DNA from: Symbiodinium natans
Lineage: Eukaryota > Sar > Dinophyceae > Suessiales > Symbiodiniaceae
Direction: 5' to 3'
Assembly (NCBI GenBank): GCA_905221605.1
Contig: CAJNDS010002761.1
Location: 62,001-126,000, forward strand
DNA length: 64,000 bases
Below, one piece after another: positions 21,667 through 33,300 of the stretch (its first letter is position 1; every line of letters begins with the position of its first letter). Made by a program: the position numbers and the translations under genes. The notes below the pieces were generated by a model, which worked only from the letters and a program-made list of their open reading frames with translations, was not told the DNA's origin and did not search any database.

Positions 21667-22304
21667 GAGACAACTTCGTGGCATGGCTGAGGGCATGCCA
21701 TCCGAAGATCTTCCGTGATATCGACGCCCATGATCCGGTGAAGCTGAAGCGCAAGCACTGGGCACAGAGCAAGTCGAAACCCACGCGTTACAACCTGAGC
21801 CCTGGCGGCATCGGCATTCTGCTGTGATGTTGCGGTGTCGAAGCACTGGGCCTCTTAGGCTGCGTCTCAAATCTCACCGTGTTGTAAGCTGCTCACGGTC
21901 TTTGAAACTGCAGGCGAGACATCACCATACCTTCTGTTGAGAAGGCTTTCGAGGAGTTCTGCAAGACAAAGAGGCCTTCACCGGCCATGCAGATTTGGAG
22001 TGCACCCTCTAGTCTTAGTCCAACAGTCCAGCGTCAGACGCTCCCCCCGTACACTTCATGCAGCACCGCAGAGTTCAGCAAAATTGGCAACTGTGGCCCT
22101 GTCACGCAGGTCTACTGCGCGCGAGCAAGTCCTGTCCAAGCTGCCCGTCTGGATTGGCCGTACCCACGGGAGGGGCAAGAAGATGAACAGGAAGAAGAAG
22201 CCCGTGTAGTGCATGAGAGGAACCACCAGAAAGAGGAAAGCGCAGGAGGAGGAAAAGAATCAAAGGTGGTGGGGAGAGAGAGTTCTGTTAACCGTTGGAG
22301 GTGA
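21667..22304 (+). CDS. candidate two-exon gene segment, unknown
   Basis: Exon 1 (about 21667-21827, after 'tgtgag') reads GDNFVAWLRACHPKIFRD, then HDPVKLKRKHWAQSKSK and NLSPGGIGILL with a stop. Exon 2 (21914-22304, after 'actgcag') reads RDITIPSVEKAFEEFCKTK and continues to a Glu/Lys-rich end and a stop. Both look genuinely coding. They are probably exons of one + strand gene, although the exact splice was not found. Basic, DNA- or RNA-binding-like character; no family recognised. Confidence 0.45.
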
Positions 22305-22309
22305 GTCTC

Positions 22310-25300
22310 CCCCGCCCTCCCCTGCTGCAAGAACAACTCATCAATCACACTTTGTCAACTGGATCCTGCTTGCGTAGGAAGAACGTGCAACTCCTGCGGT
22401 CTCAGATGGTAAAGCCACAGCCGGCCGTTGAGGGGGAGGTCACACACAGGGGCCTTGACCCCTCAAGGAAACACAGAGAGAACGATGAAACGATGTGAGA
22501 GAAGCCGATGCTTTTGAACTGCCCCCTCTGGCTCTTTCCTAAGGAGAAGGATGGTGTAGGTGGTATAGGCTATGAGGTTTTTTCCCCTAGAGCTTGTAAC
22601 AGCTTGCAGAATCCGTAGAAAGGCCGAGCTAGGCTCCTGGCCTGAATTGTGCTTCGTAGTGCGCATTTTGAGAACGTTCAGCATGTCAGACATGTGAGGG
22701 TACAGCATGTCACCTCCAAGCATGGCAACTGAGCCAAACCAAGTGTACAGTAGCCAATCAAGCCAAGGATCATGGTTGACATATTCCAGCTTCGCGCCTC
22801 GACTGCTTCAGCAGCTTGCAGCATGCCCATGAACGCCCTGCTCCTCTCTGCTCCTAGTTACCTAGTTGCAGGTTCCGTCGATCTGGCGATGATCCTGAAA
22901 GCGGGCGAAGCAGCACTGTCAGCCCCAAAGGGTGCAAAGGTTGCGGGGGCCCCCAGTTCGACGGGCTCACGCGGAGGCTCCTTTCTTTTCTGTGTTTCGT
23001 TGGTTTAGCGTAGCTCTTTCAAAAGAGTAGCAAATTTTGGGTGAAAGCAGCTTTTAGCAAAATTGTTTGAACTGGAGAGCACTCTTCAGGTCTTGGTCTG
23101 CTACGCTGGCCTGGACCACACCCGCAGTGTGGCCCGCTTCTTCCGCGGGCTCGGTTTTGATGCCGCTGGCCTCCCCAAAGGTGGTGCACTGGGCAAAGAG
23201 GAGTCCCTGCCTCAGAGATGTCCCAAAGACCCCTTGCGGCCAGCTGCTTGCGCATCTGCCAAGGTACGAAGAGGACGAGCGGAGGCAGCACCGTCTCTTT
23301 GCGTGCCGGTTGAGCCCGGCTGTCACTCCGCACTCCCAGGACGCTGACCTTGCCCTCATACCTTCACAATCTGAAGAAGTTGCTGCTTGCATGCAGTCAG
23401 CACGCCTGTCGCAGCGTTGTTGCACGTGATGGCATGCTGAGCATGCTGAAGGCCCTGAGCATCACTTGCCAGGTTCCCCGTGCCCCCGAATGTGGCCAAG
23501 AGATTGCGGCGGCGGCCTTGCCAGGATGGCGCGACGAAGAAATCCTGGGTGAAACGGGCTGGAAAGCCTCTTCGCTGCATCTTTTAGGCATATGATGGAG
23601 GCGTGGCCCAAAAGATCTGGCTTTCAGATTGGACTCAGGGAGATTCAGACAAGGATCGGAGTATGAAGGAGGGAGGTGGTTGTTGAGGGCGAAAACATGA
23701 CGAACAAGTCTGATAGAGAAGGAACCTGAAGCCGCACATTCTGGAACTCTCCAAACTCCAAAAAACATGTACAAAAGCCCCCGCAGCATGGGACAGTGCG
23801 AATCATAAGGCCCCTCTGAGACCCTCAAGCCAACCTGCCGTGAGCAAGGTTCTCCTTGCCTTCGAACGGTCGAACACGGAGGGGCTGAAGCAGGTCTTCG
23901 GGTTTTGGGATTTAGGATGCTTTAGGCTTCAGGGAGCAGACCCCTCCAGTCCAATGGAATTGCAGACAGAGTAGGACTTTTGGAGGAAAGGAGTCCAATT
24001 TAGGCGCCTGACATCGAGCGCAGCGCGCGCTTGCTGGTGGCTCTGATGCCTCATTCGATGATGACCGCATGAAGTGCTTCTCAACTGATTCTACTCGTTG
24101 CAGGTGAAACGGAAATATGCACAAGGCATCATAGCCAAAAAGGAGTATGCTGCTCTCTTCCCTGCAGCATCTTCACATTTGCCACAGCACTGGCAGCTGC
24201 ACTTAGTCAACAAATAGATGCACGGAGACATAGCAAATTGATGCATATCGCCGCACCAAGGGATCTGTGCTGAGTTCAGCTGCCAGTGCTGGAGGATCTT
24301 CCTGCATGCTTTGCATAGCAGTTTGGCTTTGTCGGCAGACGGAATCCTGATCGTCTTAAGATTGACATGCGCACCGCGTGATATCTTGACTTGCACATTC
24401 CCTCACTGGGATTCCGTATGCCGAGAATTTGCGCAAGCAGACTGATCCCAGGATCGACTTGTTCCACACTGTACATAGCTACTGTACCGGTCCGACTGCA
24501 AGTCATGAGAGGAGGTGACAGCCTCTCCGTAGACTCGGTCCGTAGACTAGGCCCGCCAAAGTCCGTGAGGCTAGTGGCCGCCCGTGCAGCCTGTTGCAGG
24601 GCTGCGTGCGCTCCGCGTGTCAGGCGGGGCCTCCCGTCCACAAGGCGTTGGTGTGACGCTGTCACTTCCCTTGGCCGGTTGGAAGTACATGCAGTCTACA
24701 GTGCCCGATTCCTCTGCTTGTAACAGCATCTCTCTCAGAGTCCTGTGATGCGACATTGCGCCAGTCGAGCAGTCGCCATTGTTCCCAAAGGTCATCTCAG
24801 CTCAATTCATGTCCCGGACTATCCCGAGGAGTGGATTACGTGACCGCTTCCCCTTCTTGGGAAGATTTGGGAAGTGGGGGCGCCTTCTGTTAATGTGCTG
24901 CCCACCTGGGCTCCCGGGACAACGAACGTGCTGCAATGGACAACCATTGTGGCAGCTTAGCAGCACCGCTCTGCTCTGAGCGTTCAACAGAAAAACGGCG
25001 TGTGCTCGCAGCAGGTCATCAGGAAACTTTTGATGAGTGCTGGTCATTCAGGAGAGCCGTTGGGATATCTCCGTGCCACCAAGGACACTTCAGCCGGCTC
25101 CAGATGGCCAGCTTGTCGCCACCTCATTTGCTTCACCTGCAGTAGCCGGCCATCCCTACCATCACTCGATTGGTTGGTCTTTGCATTGTATGTGATGCGT
25201 AACGTCCTTGGAGTGAAGGGCTTCGGAGTGCTGTCAGGAGATCCACCTCACGGCAAAAGCCCGGCCAGCCATCGCAGAGCGGGTGGGACTTGCTTATTCT

Positions 25301-26300
25301 GTGTTTAAGAACCTCGTGATCTTTCATGCAATCAGCTGGTTCTCAGCATTTGCAGGTCCAGTTCCTGCAGAGTCAGAGAGGGTTCCCTCCGCCGCACATG
25401 CCGGGCATGCCGCGATGGCCTAAGGGTGTTCGAGCTGTTCCACGGTGTTTAGGGCAGTGGGCGGGGCCTGGTGTCGCGTTTGAAGGCCGTAGCAATGACC
25501 ATTTCTTTCCCGGGCTGTTGCAGAATCTGGTGTTGCAAGTGTGGAGCGACTGCGGCCTACGGCTTGGTGTGGCAAGACCCAAGTGGCCGAAATGTTGGTC
25601 GGCGCTCCGTTTTTAGTTTCCTGATCTGGAGCGAACCATAGCGAAGCCCCAATCAAAAATACTGGACGGATCCCAAAAGTGAAGCCATGAATGGGCGAAG
25701 TTAAGAAGCTCGTTCGTTCCGGTGTGTTGTGTATATCACGACAGTGCAGTCTTGGAGGCCTCCGATGCCTATGCCAATGCCCATGGTGCCCGGAAGGCTC
25801 TCAGTTGGCCACTGCGCACTTTGTGCACCATTGTGCACCTTGCATCTTGTGTCTTGTGGGCCACATGCTCAGTCCATCTCAGTCCATGTTGTGGTCCCTC
25901 TTCGGGGTTCTTGCTGCTGCGCGATTGGATGAGAATTGCGCGAACCGACCATGTAAGACTGTAAGACATGCAGCGCGCGCCAGGCCCCTGCCACCGCCAA
26001 TGGCGCCATGGCCGGTAGGGAAGCCGCAGGAGAGCCCCGTGGAAGCCACACAGAAATCTCGGGGGCTCTGCCCCGGCATTAATCGCTCGCTCACATGTGA
26101 GGAGCGTGAGAAGCCGAAGGCTCGAGAGCGAAAAGACCCCCCGGAGGCCGCAAAAGGGAGCAGAGACCTCCTTTTATTGTAGAGAACAGAGGGCGAGAGC
26201 AGAGGGCGAGAGCAGAGGGCGAGAGCAGAGCTCCGTGCTTGTAAGAATTGATTCAGAGAGTTCTGAAAGTCAGGCTTGGGGCTTCCGGCGTGCTTTGCTG
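22310..26300. other. long stretch without a convincing gene
   Basis: Short possible exons occur, for example YEEDERRQHRLFAC at about 23265, but none is supported by length, domain or consistent splicing. A 13-bp unit (agagggcgagagc) is repeated three times at about 26187-26229. Confidence 0.4.
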
Positions 26301-26321
26301 TATAGTCACCCCTGCACGCAG

Positions 26322-26490
26322 GGCAAGAAGGCCTTCTGGGAGTCCTTGCCGGCAGAGGCCGGCCGTAGGCCATTCTTCGCGCTGTTTTGGAAGATCTGGC
26401 GTCCTTTTCAGGAGCTGCTGCCGAAGGAGCTGGAGCTTCGGCAGGCTGCGCTGCTGCACGTCGCTCACATCCTGTACCGCAAAACGAGAC
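26322..26490 (+). CDS. candidate internal exon, about 56 codons
   Basis: Starts exactly after 'cacgcag' with an AG|G acceptor and reads GKKAFWESLPAEAGRRPFF, then ALFWKIWRPFQELLPKELEL and RQAALLHVAHILYRKT. Aromatic and helix-rich with very even composition; probably a real exon of a helical protein. The downstream donor may be the GC after TAC. No family recognised. Confidence 0.45.
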
Positions 26491-26719
26491 CATCATCTAA
26501 GGCTTTGGCTTTGTTCATCCTTTTTGGGAGAGAGTGAGAGGGATGGAGACTACGTTCCCTACAGTGCTTCGTTTAGCCTTAGATCCTTAATCACAAGAAC
26601 CTTCGTCCTTAGGGGTGCAGTCGTATTGCGAGGCTCGTTTAGGGAACCGGCAGTCAAGGGTCCAGGGAGTCGACTTGAGAGTCCCAGCTAAACTCGGAGT
26701 CCAGTGACTCCGGCAAAGC

Positions 26720-26840
26720 GTGCAAAAGCCTGGGCGCCAGCTGCTGCTCGACGAACTGGACCGCTTCAACCGCGGTGGCGGTTCTGGCGAAGGGTCCGCA
26801 GCTGAGGAGCCCAAGTGTTCCCAATTCTGGCCATGCATCC
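26720..26840 (+). CDS. candidate exon, unknown product
   Basis: Reads QKPGRQLLLDELDRFNRGG, then GSGEGSAAEEPKC. A helix followed by a Gly/Ser linker. Overlapping frames are open, so support is limited. Confidence 0.25.
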
Positions 26841-27057
26841 TTGCATCTCTTGCATCTCTTGCATCTGCTGAAGGCCAATGTTGTCCTCAATCGCAAATAA
26901 CAAGGCTCAATGCCTTGCCCAAAGCTGCCCTGCTGCTGAAGTCTCGCCCGTCGATCTGGCAGGCATGTCAAAGACTGAAAAACGATCTCTTCAAAAAGGA
27001 GGCCAGTCATGCGAGCGCGCTCGTTTTCCTGTGGGGAATCTCAAACATCATCCTGTG

Positions 27058-27170
27058 AGGTCTCATTCCGCGACTGGATTGACAGGCGCATTGGCCACGG
27101 CCCTGGCAAACCCCATTCGGTTGCAGTTCTGGCGGTGCTGAAGCTCTCCATTCAAACGTTGAGGCGGTGA
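27058..27170 (+). CDS. candidate exon with DWIDRRIG motif
   Basis: After 'cctgtgag' the frame reads VSFRDWIDRRIGHGPGKP, then SVAVLAVLKLSIQTLRR and a stop. It shares D-W-I-[E/D]-x-R-I-G with segments at 12.5, 13.9 and 32.7 kb. Function unknown. Confidence 0.35.
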
Positions 27171-27417
27171 GATCGCCACAAAGACAGCCTCGAATGGGCA
27201 GGCAGACAGCGAGAAGCTGTCTTAAGCCATCTTAAGCCCCTGGTGGTCATCTCCAAGCCACCTTACAAAGCCACCTTACAGTATCTTACAGTACCCCCTC
27301 GCCATGTGGGCGAAATGGCTTCGTCGTCGTGGCATCCGGCAGGTCATTATTCTTCTTCGCAATGGTGACCAGGCAGATGCTCAGGACTGGCATTCTGTGA
27401 CGCCAATAATATTCAGA

Positions 27418-27495
27418 ATAATAATAATGATGAGAATAATCATAATGCCATTAATCATAATAACAACAATCATCATAATAATCATAATAATACTA
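27418..27495. repeat. AAT/ATC-type microsatellite
   Basis: Degenerate AATAAT and ATCATAAT units over about 75 bp. Confidence 0.9.
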
Positions 27496-27605
27496 TCAGT
27501 TTCATGCCTCAACAGCATAGCAGCCTTTGCTCAGAGATGGGATAAGGGCATTCGGATGAAGTCTATGTCGAGAATGGAATGCAGTTGCCACAAGCCCCTG
27601 CCGGC

Positions 27606-28025
27606 CCCCCCCTCCCCCCCCCGCCCCTCCCCCCCCCTCCCTGCCCCCCTCCCCCCTCCCCCCTCCCCCCTCCCCCCTCCCCCCTCCCCCCTCCCCCCCC
27701 CCTCCCCCCCCCCCTCCCCCCCCTCCCCCCTCTCCCCCCCCCTCCCCCCCCCTCCCCCCCCCCCCTCCCCCCCCCCTCCCCCCCCCCCTCCCCCCCCCCC
27801 CCTCCCCCCCCCCCTCCCCCCCCCTCCCCCCCCCTCCCCCCCCCTCCCCCCCCCCCCCCCCCCCCTCCCCCCCCCTCCCCCACCCTCCCCCCCCCCTCCC
27901 CCCCCCTCCCCCCCCCTCCCCCCCCTCCCCCCCCCTCCCCCCCCTCCCCCCCCCTCCCCCCCCCTCCCCCCCTCCCCCCCCCCTCCCCCCCCCCCCCCCC
28001 CCCCCCCCCCTCCCCCCCCCCCCCC
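27606..28025. repeat. 420-bp homopyrimidine (C-run with T) tract
   Basis: Almost pure C with single or double T about every 6-10 bases and only a few purines. The minus strand is the matching G-rich purine strand. Frames through it give Pro/Ser repeats (+) or Gly/Arg/Glu repeats (-), which I do not call as genes. Such tracts can form triplex (H-DNA) or quadruplex structures. Confidence 0.97.
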
Positions 28026-28782
28026 AAACCCAAAAAATGCGGGTTCCTTTTTGGGGTTTTGCTCTCCCCATAGAAACGTGCATGTTTTGTGTTCGCATGA
28101 TGCTGCGAACCCACGCGTTTATCAAACTGCCAGGAGCCTGAAATAGATGAGCCCATGGAGGCAGGATCTTTCTTCTGAGAATCAGAGGTCTTTGTTTGTG
28201 TGTGACGGGCGACTCACCAAGGCCCTAAGTGCTTCGCCCAGGACACCTAACACACAGACAGTACTTTGAGGAAGTCATGTAAGCTGGAGATATGGTTTTT
28301 GACCTTGTGTGCGGAACGCCATGACATGCTGCGTGGCAGGGAGCGGAGATCAGTTCAGAGGCTCAGGCCAACATGTCGCAGATGCTGACTTAATTGTAAG
28401 CGCTTGCGCGCGCCGCCTCGGCATGCGCAGCGGATCGCAGCAGTCTAGGAGGGGTCAAGGGGCTTCCAGGTTTCTTTTTTCTGCTGGCAGGCAGACCTGG
28501 TCCTGGGGTCCTGGGGCGGTCCCATGGTGTCAGGGGGTGGGTTGACGTTTTCGCTTTTTTGGCGTGGTGGGTGTGAAGGGAGCCCACAGCCTGGAAACCC
28601 CCGCAGCATCGGATTTTGGCTCCTCCAGACAGTTTGGGCACGTCCCACAGGGCGGGGGGGGGCAAAGGGGGGAAGGAGACCAGATACTGGTTTGCTTGTT
28701 CTAGACGCCGAAGCGAACACAGCACACTTTGGGTGAGTTCAAAGCTTAGTGCCTCTGAAGTTGCCGGGGCTCTGCGCCACAG

Positions 28783-28857
28783 GCCTTCTTTGACGACCTA
28801 CCCCCAGATGGCTTCCTGGAATCAGAGGAGGCCTTAAGAGAGGCGCCGTCTGCATGA
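28783..28857 (+). CDS. candidate terminal exon, 24 codons
   Basis: After 'gccacag' the frame reads AFFDDLPPDGFLESEEAL, then R-E-A-P-S-A and TGA. Acidic short C-terminal exon. Its start (A-F-F) recalls that of the 20128 segment, which may be coincidence. Confidence 0.3.
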   Translation, partial: AFFDDLPPDGFLESEEALREAPSA

Positions 28858-28859
28858 TC

Positions 28860-30570
28860 ATCAAGCTTATCAAACCTATCTTGGCTTTCGAATGCTTTCG
28901 ACAAGCCTGCTGCCAGACCATCCTGAGTTTTTTGGACAGCTGGGGCCAAGACGAGCCCCCGACGCTGAGAGACGCTCAGCAGATTCCGGAGGTGGAGATG
29001 AACTGTTTCGGCTTTGCAGGTTTAGGGTTAGGGTGGTGCTTAGTCTGCTGCAATGCTGTACCCTCGGTGAAATCGGTGCCAGCTGCCGCTAAGTGACAGG
29101 CCCCTTCCAAGGCAGTTGCTCCCCGAGCTTTTGACACGGTTACTGCCTGAAGTCGCAGATGGTCGAGCACTTTTTTAGGGCTTTTCTTAAGTCGTGTGCG
29201 GGAACTCTGGATGCTTGCAGGCCGTCTAAGGTTTCGTGCTTAACGATCGTTACAAACGCGGCGAATGATCAACAGGTCGCCAATTTTTCGAAATGATTTT
29301 GAAGTTCTTGAATTACTTTATCGTGTTAGAGTGCTGTCTGTGCCTGCGCCGTACCTGGGGGAGACCTACACTTGCCAAATGGTGAACCACGTTGCCATGA
29401 TCTGTTTGTTTTGTTTGCTGCGCTGTTCTCTTGGCCATGTGTCCTCTTTCGTTTGCTTGCGATTTCTTTCAGGCATTTCTTCCAAACGTTTCGTGACTGC
29501 AATTCTGTATGTTCTCTACAGTAAACACAGTTGCGATGTGGGATTGGTGTACCGTGTGTAGACCGAAAGACGGGCTCGCTCGCAGCCGGCTTGATGTCGC
29601 GGCAAGCTGGGGAACGTGTGAAGGACCTCTCAGAAGTGCAGCTGTGTTCTCTGGCTGTGATGCGTGTCGGCTCGAGTTTTGGCAGCCGCCTTCCTTGAAC
29701 AAAGAACTGAACGAGGCCTTGTGCTTCCTGATGAGTTGCCACCTCGAGTACGATATCCGTCCATGTCTCTTCCTGCAAGGCCATGCGGCTGCCAGGCATG
29801 CAGCTTCTGGCAAGCCTGTGGCTGCTGCTTTTGCAGCCGGTATGTTCGCATCCCGATGGCAAAAAGCTCTCAAAAGCTCGTCAGTTCAACTCGTTGAGAG
29901 TTGTGCTCTCGGAGCCCGGAGAGCGGGAGCGAGCTTTGGGGTAGAGGCTCGGATAGACGGTAGACCCGGTAGACATGACTGGAGAGGACGGAGTCCTGAA
30001 GGCGAGGGCCCAAATTGTGCTTAGCTTTCCAGAGCCGAAGCGGTTGACCCGATTGACCATGGGGATCCATGGGGTTGAGACATGTTGAGACCATGTTCTG
30101 ATTCCGCAGTATCTCAATTCGAGTCAAGTTGGTGTGCTGGCCACATCCGAGGCAGCCTTTCGGACAAATCAAGGGACGCATCAGCATCCCTCACAAGTAC
30201 CAGGCACCAGCTGTGTGTGAGAGTTTCAGCAAGATGACAGCAGTGGCAGCGCAGGAAGTGATCAGTGTCCATAGCGGTGGTTCTGGCCTCGCAGCGGCAC
30301 GGGTCATTCTTGATGGAGGCTGGCTGCAGGACATTGTAGGACAAACAAGCGTGACGCTGGGTCGCCGTTCGATAGCACGGGCCAATAATTTTGACTGAGC
30401 CATAGCCTGGTCGTCAGAAGCGTGGCAAGGCCTGACATCTGCCCTGCCAGCATCGGATGGGTGCTCTGGCAGCAGTTCGAGTTTCAAAGCACTGATTAGT
30501 TCATGCCAAGCTCACGCCCAACTTCGAGCTAAGCCGCAGGCACTTCACGCTGAACGGCGTAGCTGCTGGG
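28860..30570. other. stretch with only weak coding hints
   Basis: Weak candidates: about 29612-29695 (VKDLSEVQLCSLAVMRVG, then stop) and 29664-29897 (Cys-rich). Frames on both strands conflict, so no gene is called. Confidence 0.35.
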
Positions 30571-30579
30571 CCACATCTT

Positions 30580-30936
30580 TTGCAGGCGTGCCGAGCTCTC
30601 GATGCATCCCACTCGATGCCTGAAGCTGACTGCCACAACGGCTGTAACGTGACAGTCCCATGGGTGCAATGGGCAACACCATTGCCCTGTCAGGTGGTGC
30701 ACCCGCTACTGAGCTTTGACCCAGTGCGGGTCGAGGCAGCCGAGGGCACCACAGAGAAAGGCTTCAAAATGAGCACCTTGGATTGTCTTAGGATCAGCTG
30801 TTTTGCAGCCTCGGCTGCAAGGTGTCTATCAGAGCCCATCAGCTTTTATCAGCTCACCCCTTTTCCAGCTTCTTCCAGTGACTTTGCAGGCTCTTTTCAG
30901 ACTCTTGTTTTGCGCGTGCTGGCGGAGCTGCACTGA
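30580..30936 (+). CDS. candidate exon, Cys-containing, unknown
   Basis: After 'tttgcag' (about 30584) the frame reads ACRALDASHSMPEADCHNG, then CNVTVPWVQWATPLPCQVV and continues to a stop at 30934-30936. The Cys spacing with an N-x-T sequon could suit a secreted or lumenal domain, but no family is recognised. Confidence 0.3.
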   Translation: MQACRALDASHSMPEADCHNGCNVTVPWVQWATPLPCQVVHPLLSFDPVRVEAAEGTTEKGFKMSTLDCLRISCFAASAARCLSEPISFYQLTPFPASSSDFAGSFQTLVLRVLAELH

Positions 30937-31604
30937 GGTGCATATATTGCAGACATGGAGCACGGCAAGGGAGTGGCTCGGCCTACAGAGCGCAAGATAG
31001 AAGCAGGTAATGCGCATCCGTGGCTCGCACGACCGCAAGTCCTACGGTCCAAAAGCCTTTGTTGATTTCTGAGGTCAAGCTAAAGTATCCGTTGGGATTG
31101 GCACCATCAGGTGCTTTCAGTTATCTGGAAAAGCGGGAGGACCCCATGGAGCCTTGACAAGATCCCCCCCTTTTCTGTCGTCATGTTCGATCATGGGAAG
31201 GAGTTCAACGTGCTCTCGGTCTTCAAGAGTCCGTATGCGCTCTTCGGCACCTGGGCAGCAGCGAAGTGCGAGTCTGCAAGTAGCCACTGCAAACCGGCCC
31301 CCTCCAAGCGGCATGTAACATGAGACATGTAGGTTGTGCTGACCCAAGTTGCGCACACCAAGGTCTAGTGAGCATGGGGGCAATGCTGTTCCTCCCGACA
31401 CTTGGCTGGATGCCTGCTAACTTTGAGTCTCTGTGCTACGATTTACTACTCGGAGCTTCAGGAAATGACCTGGCTGCTGTGAGAATGCAACCATGAACTG
31501 AGGAAACTCCAATCGATGGTGGAGGAGGAGAAGGAGAGTGGTTTGGTGAACCCTAGATTGTCTTGTTTTCCTCATGTGGAAGGAAGTAGCACCTTCACCG
31601 GCAG

Positions 31605-31821
31605 GAGAGACAACAGCAGGAGCTGCAGCAGCAGAAGACAGAAAAGCCCAAGTGCACAACTCAGAACCCTATCTGCGGCGCTTGGATGTTTCGTTGCTAC
31701 AGAGACCCATATCCGACTGGACTGCTAGGAGAGTGGAAGACTGATGCCGTGTGGCATCCTCTCGTCTGGAGCGTGCTTGTCAGCGCAGAGCAGTATGGTG
31801 CACCGGAGCACTACACTACGT
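31605..31821 (+). CDS. candidate internal exon, Gln-rich then Cys/Trp
   Basis: Begins after 'ccggcag' and reads ERQQQELQQQKTEKPKC, TTQNPICGAWMFRCYRD, GLLGEWKTDAVWHPLVW and S-V-L-V-S-A-E-Q-Y, ending at a good donor (gtaaga) at about 31822. A Gln-rich coiled-coil-like start, then a Cys/Trp-rich part. The acceptor, donor and composition all fit an exon; family unknown. Confidence 0.4.
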
Positions 31822-32689
31822 GTAAGAGGTACAGATGCACATGTAAGCATGTTGCTGGCAGATCCTCTGATGAGCTTGCGACAGCAAGCCAATGAAATTC
31901 AGAATGATCTGCTCACACTGACGGCAGCCAGAGCAGCACACATCAAGAAAGCGGATTTCCGTTTAGCATCATCAGCACCACCAAGCTGTATTTGCTGCCA
32001 TGTGCTATGTGCCGCTTTGGTGTCGCTCCCACCTCCCTGTCGCATGCTCAATTCAGGGGCCCTTGTCCAGACTTAAGGTCGTCCAGGTCAGCCAAATACG
32101 GGGCACCCAGCATGCGGTGCAGCTGAACCTGCATGTTGTGATTTCCTGAGATTGCCTTCCATTCCAAGACATCTGATGAAGAGGTTGCAGGGGCAGTTTT
32201 TCCTTCTGCCTGCAATCAGGGGCCAAAGTTGTCAAAACGACTGTGGCTGACCACGGACAAGCTCCCGGAACCCGTGTTGGGGGCTGGCACGGCAGCTTTT
32301 GTGCTCCCACGTGGCCCGCGCTTCCCAACACGTGTCGCAGAGATCACCCGCAATGCTGAGAAAAGGTGCTAGTAGTGTTCTACATGTTCCGCAGAAAGGG
32401 TCTGCTTGGCCAAGATAGCAAACCGCAAGCGCTTCCGGCTGACTGCCAGATCAGAGACGCGCGTGACGCGTGTCTATCCGGATCGCGACGGCCTCGGTAT
32501 GTGATGGGTGATGTGTGCAACATGTTGCGCGTTTACAAAAGAGTGCTGGATGTCGTTTTCCTCTCCATCGTGCAAGGGGGGGGAGGGGGAGCAACAACAG
32601 GCTTGTAGATGTCTGTTCGCCATGTCATGTCAAGAGATGTCAACGGCCATGTTGACTCGTGCAGAATGGTATATACTCAGAGCAAGAAG

Positions 32690-32780
32690 CAGGTCCGGTG
32701 TCACGCTGAAAATGTGGATCGACCGCCGAATTGGTGGTGAGATCGCAACATGGCGCAAAGGAGGAAGGCACGGCACATGA
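32690..32780 (+). CDS. candidate terminal exon with DWIxRRIGGE-type motif
   Basis: After 'agaagcag' the frame reads SGVTLKMWIDRRIGGEIA, then T-W-R-K-G-G-R-H-G-T and a stop at 32778-32780. Closely related to the segments at 12.5 and 13.9 kb. The TTTAGGG block starts six bases after the stop. Confidence 0.35.
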
Positions 32781-32785
32781 TTGAA

Positions 32786-32834
32786 TTTAGGGTTTAGGGT
32801 TTAGGGTTTAGGGTTTAGGGTTTAGGGTTTAGGG
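32786..32834 (+). repeat. interstitial telomere-type repeat, (TTTAGGG)7
   Basis: Seven perfect TTTAGGG units in a row. This is the telomere unit of plants and of dinoflagellates. Its internal position suggests a repaired break, an old fusion, or an amplified telomere-like element rather than a chromosome end, since the sequence continues on both sides. Confidence 0.97.
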
Positions 32835-33022
32835 TAGTGTCATAATCTCAGAATCTGAGACTTAGCCGACTGGCAGGGCACCCGACGTGTCGATCGGTCC
32901 GCACCCCGTCATGGGTTTCTAATTGTGCTTGCCATGCGGCCAGCCAGAGACTTCCAGCAGGTTTGCGAGAAATCTGGGGTGAGGAAGCCTCCGTACCAGC
33001 CTCAGCAGTAGAATCTGCAATC

Positions 33023-33098
33023 TACTATTGTTTGCTTAAGAACCCCAAAAGAATGAAGTATAATCATCCCTCGATGAGTTCTTAAGCAATTAGTAGTA
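33023..33098. repeat. small imperfect hairpin
   Basis: TTGCTTAAGAAC (33032-33043) is perfectly complementary to 33078-33089, and the pairing extends imperfectly outward (CTACTATTG versus TTAGTAGTAA). The loop is 34 nt. Confidence 0.7.
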
Positions 33099-33300
33099 AT
33101 TGCGAAGAGGAGTCATACCCTTCAGGCCGCCAACGTCGAGGAGGCGCGGGAGTGGGCCGTTGCGCTTCAGCCCGGGGCTTCCGGGATCTTCCGTCTTCCT
33201 GTGGCCTTCTGCGGCCTTTGCGGCTTTCACTGATGACTCTCGTGACTTTCTATATGTTTGCAGCATTAGCATCTGAGGGCTAAGGGCCTGGGCCCTGCAG

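Noticed and set aside
27502-28156. Long frames coding Pro/Ser (+) or Gly/Arg/Glu (-) repeats
   Set aside because: They are translations of the homopyrimidine tract; any frame through C-runs stays open.
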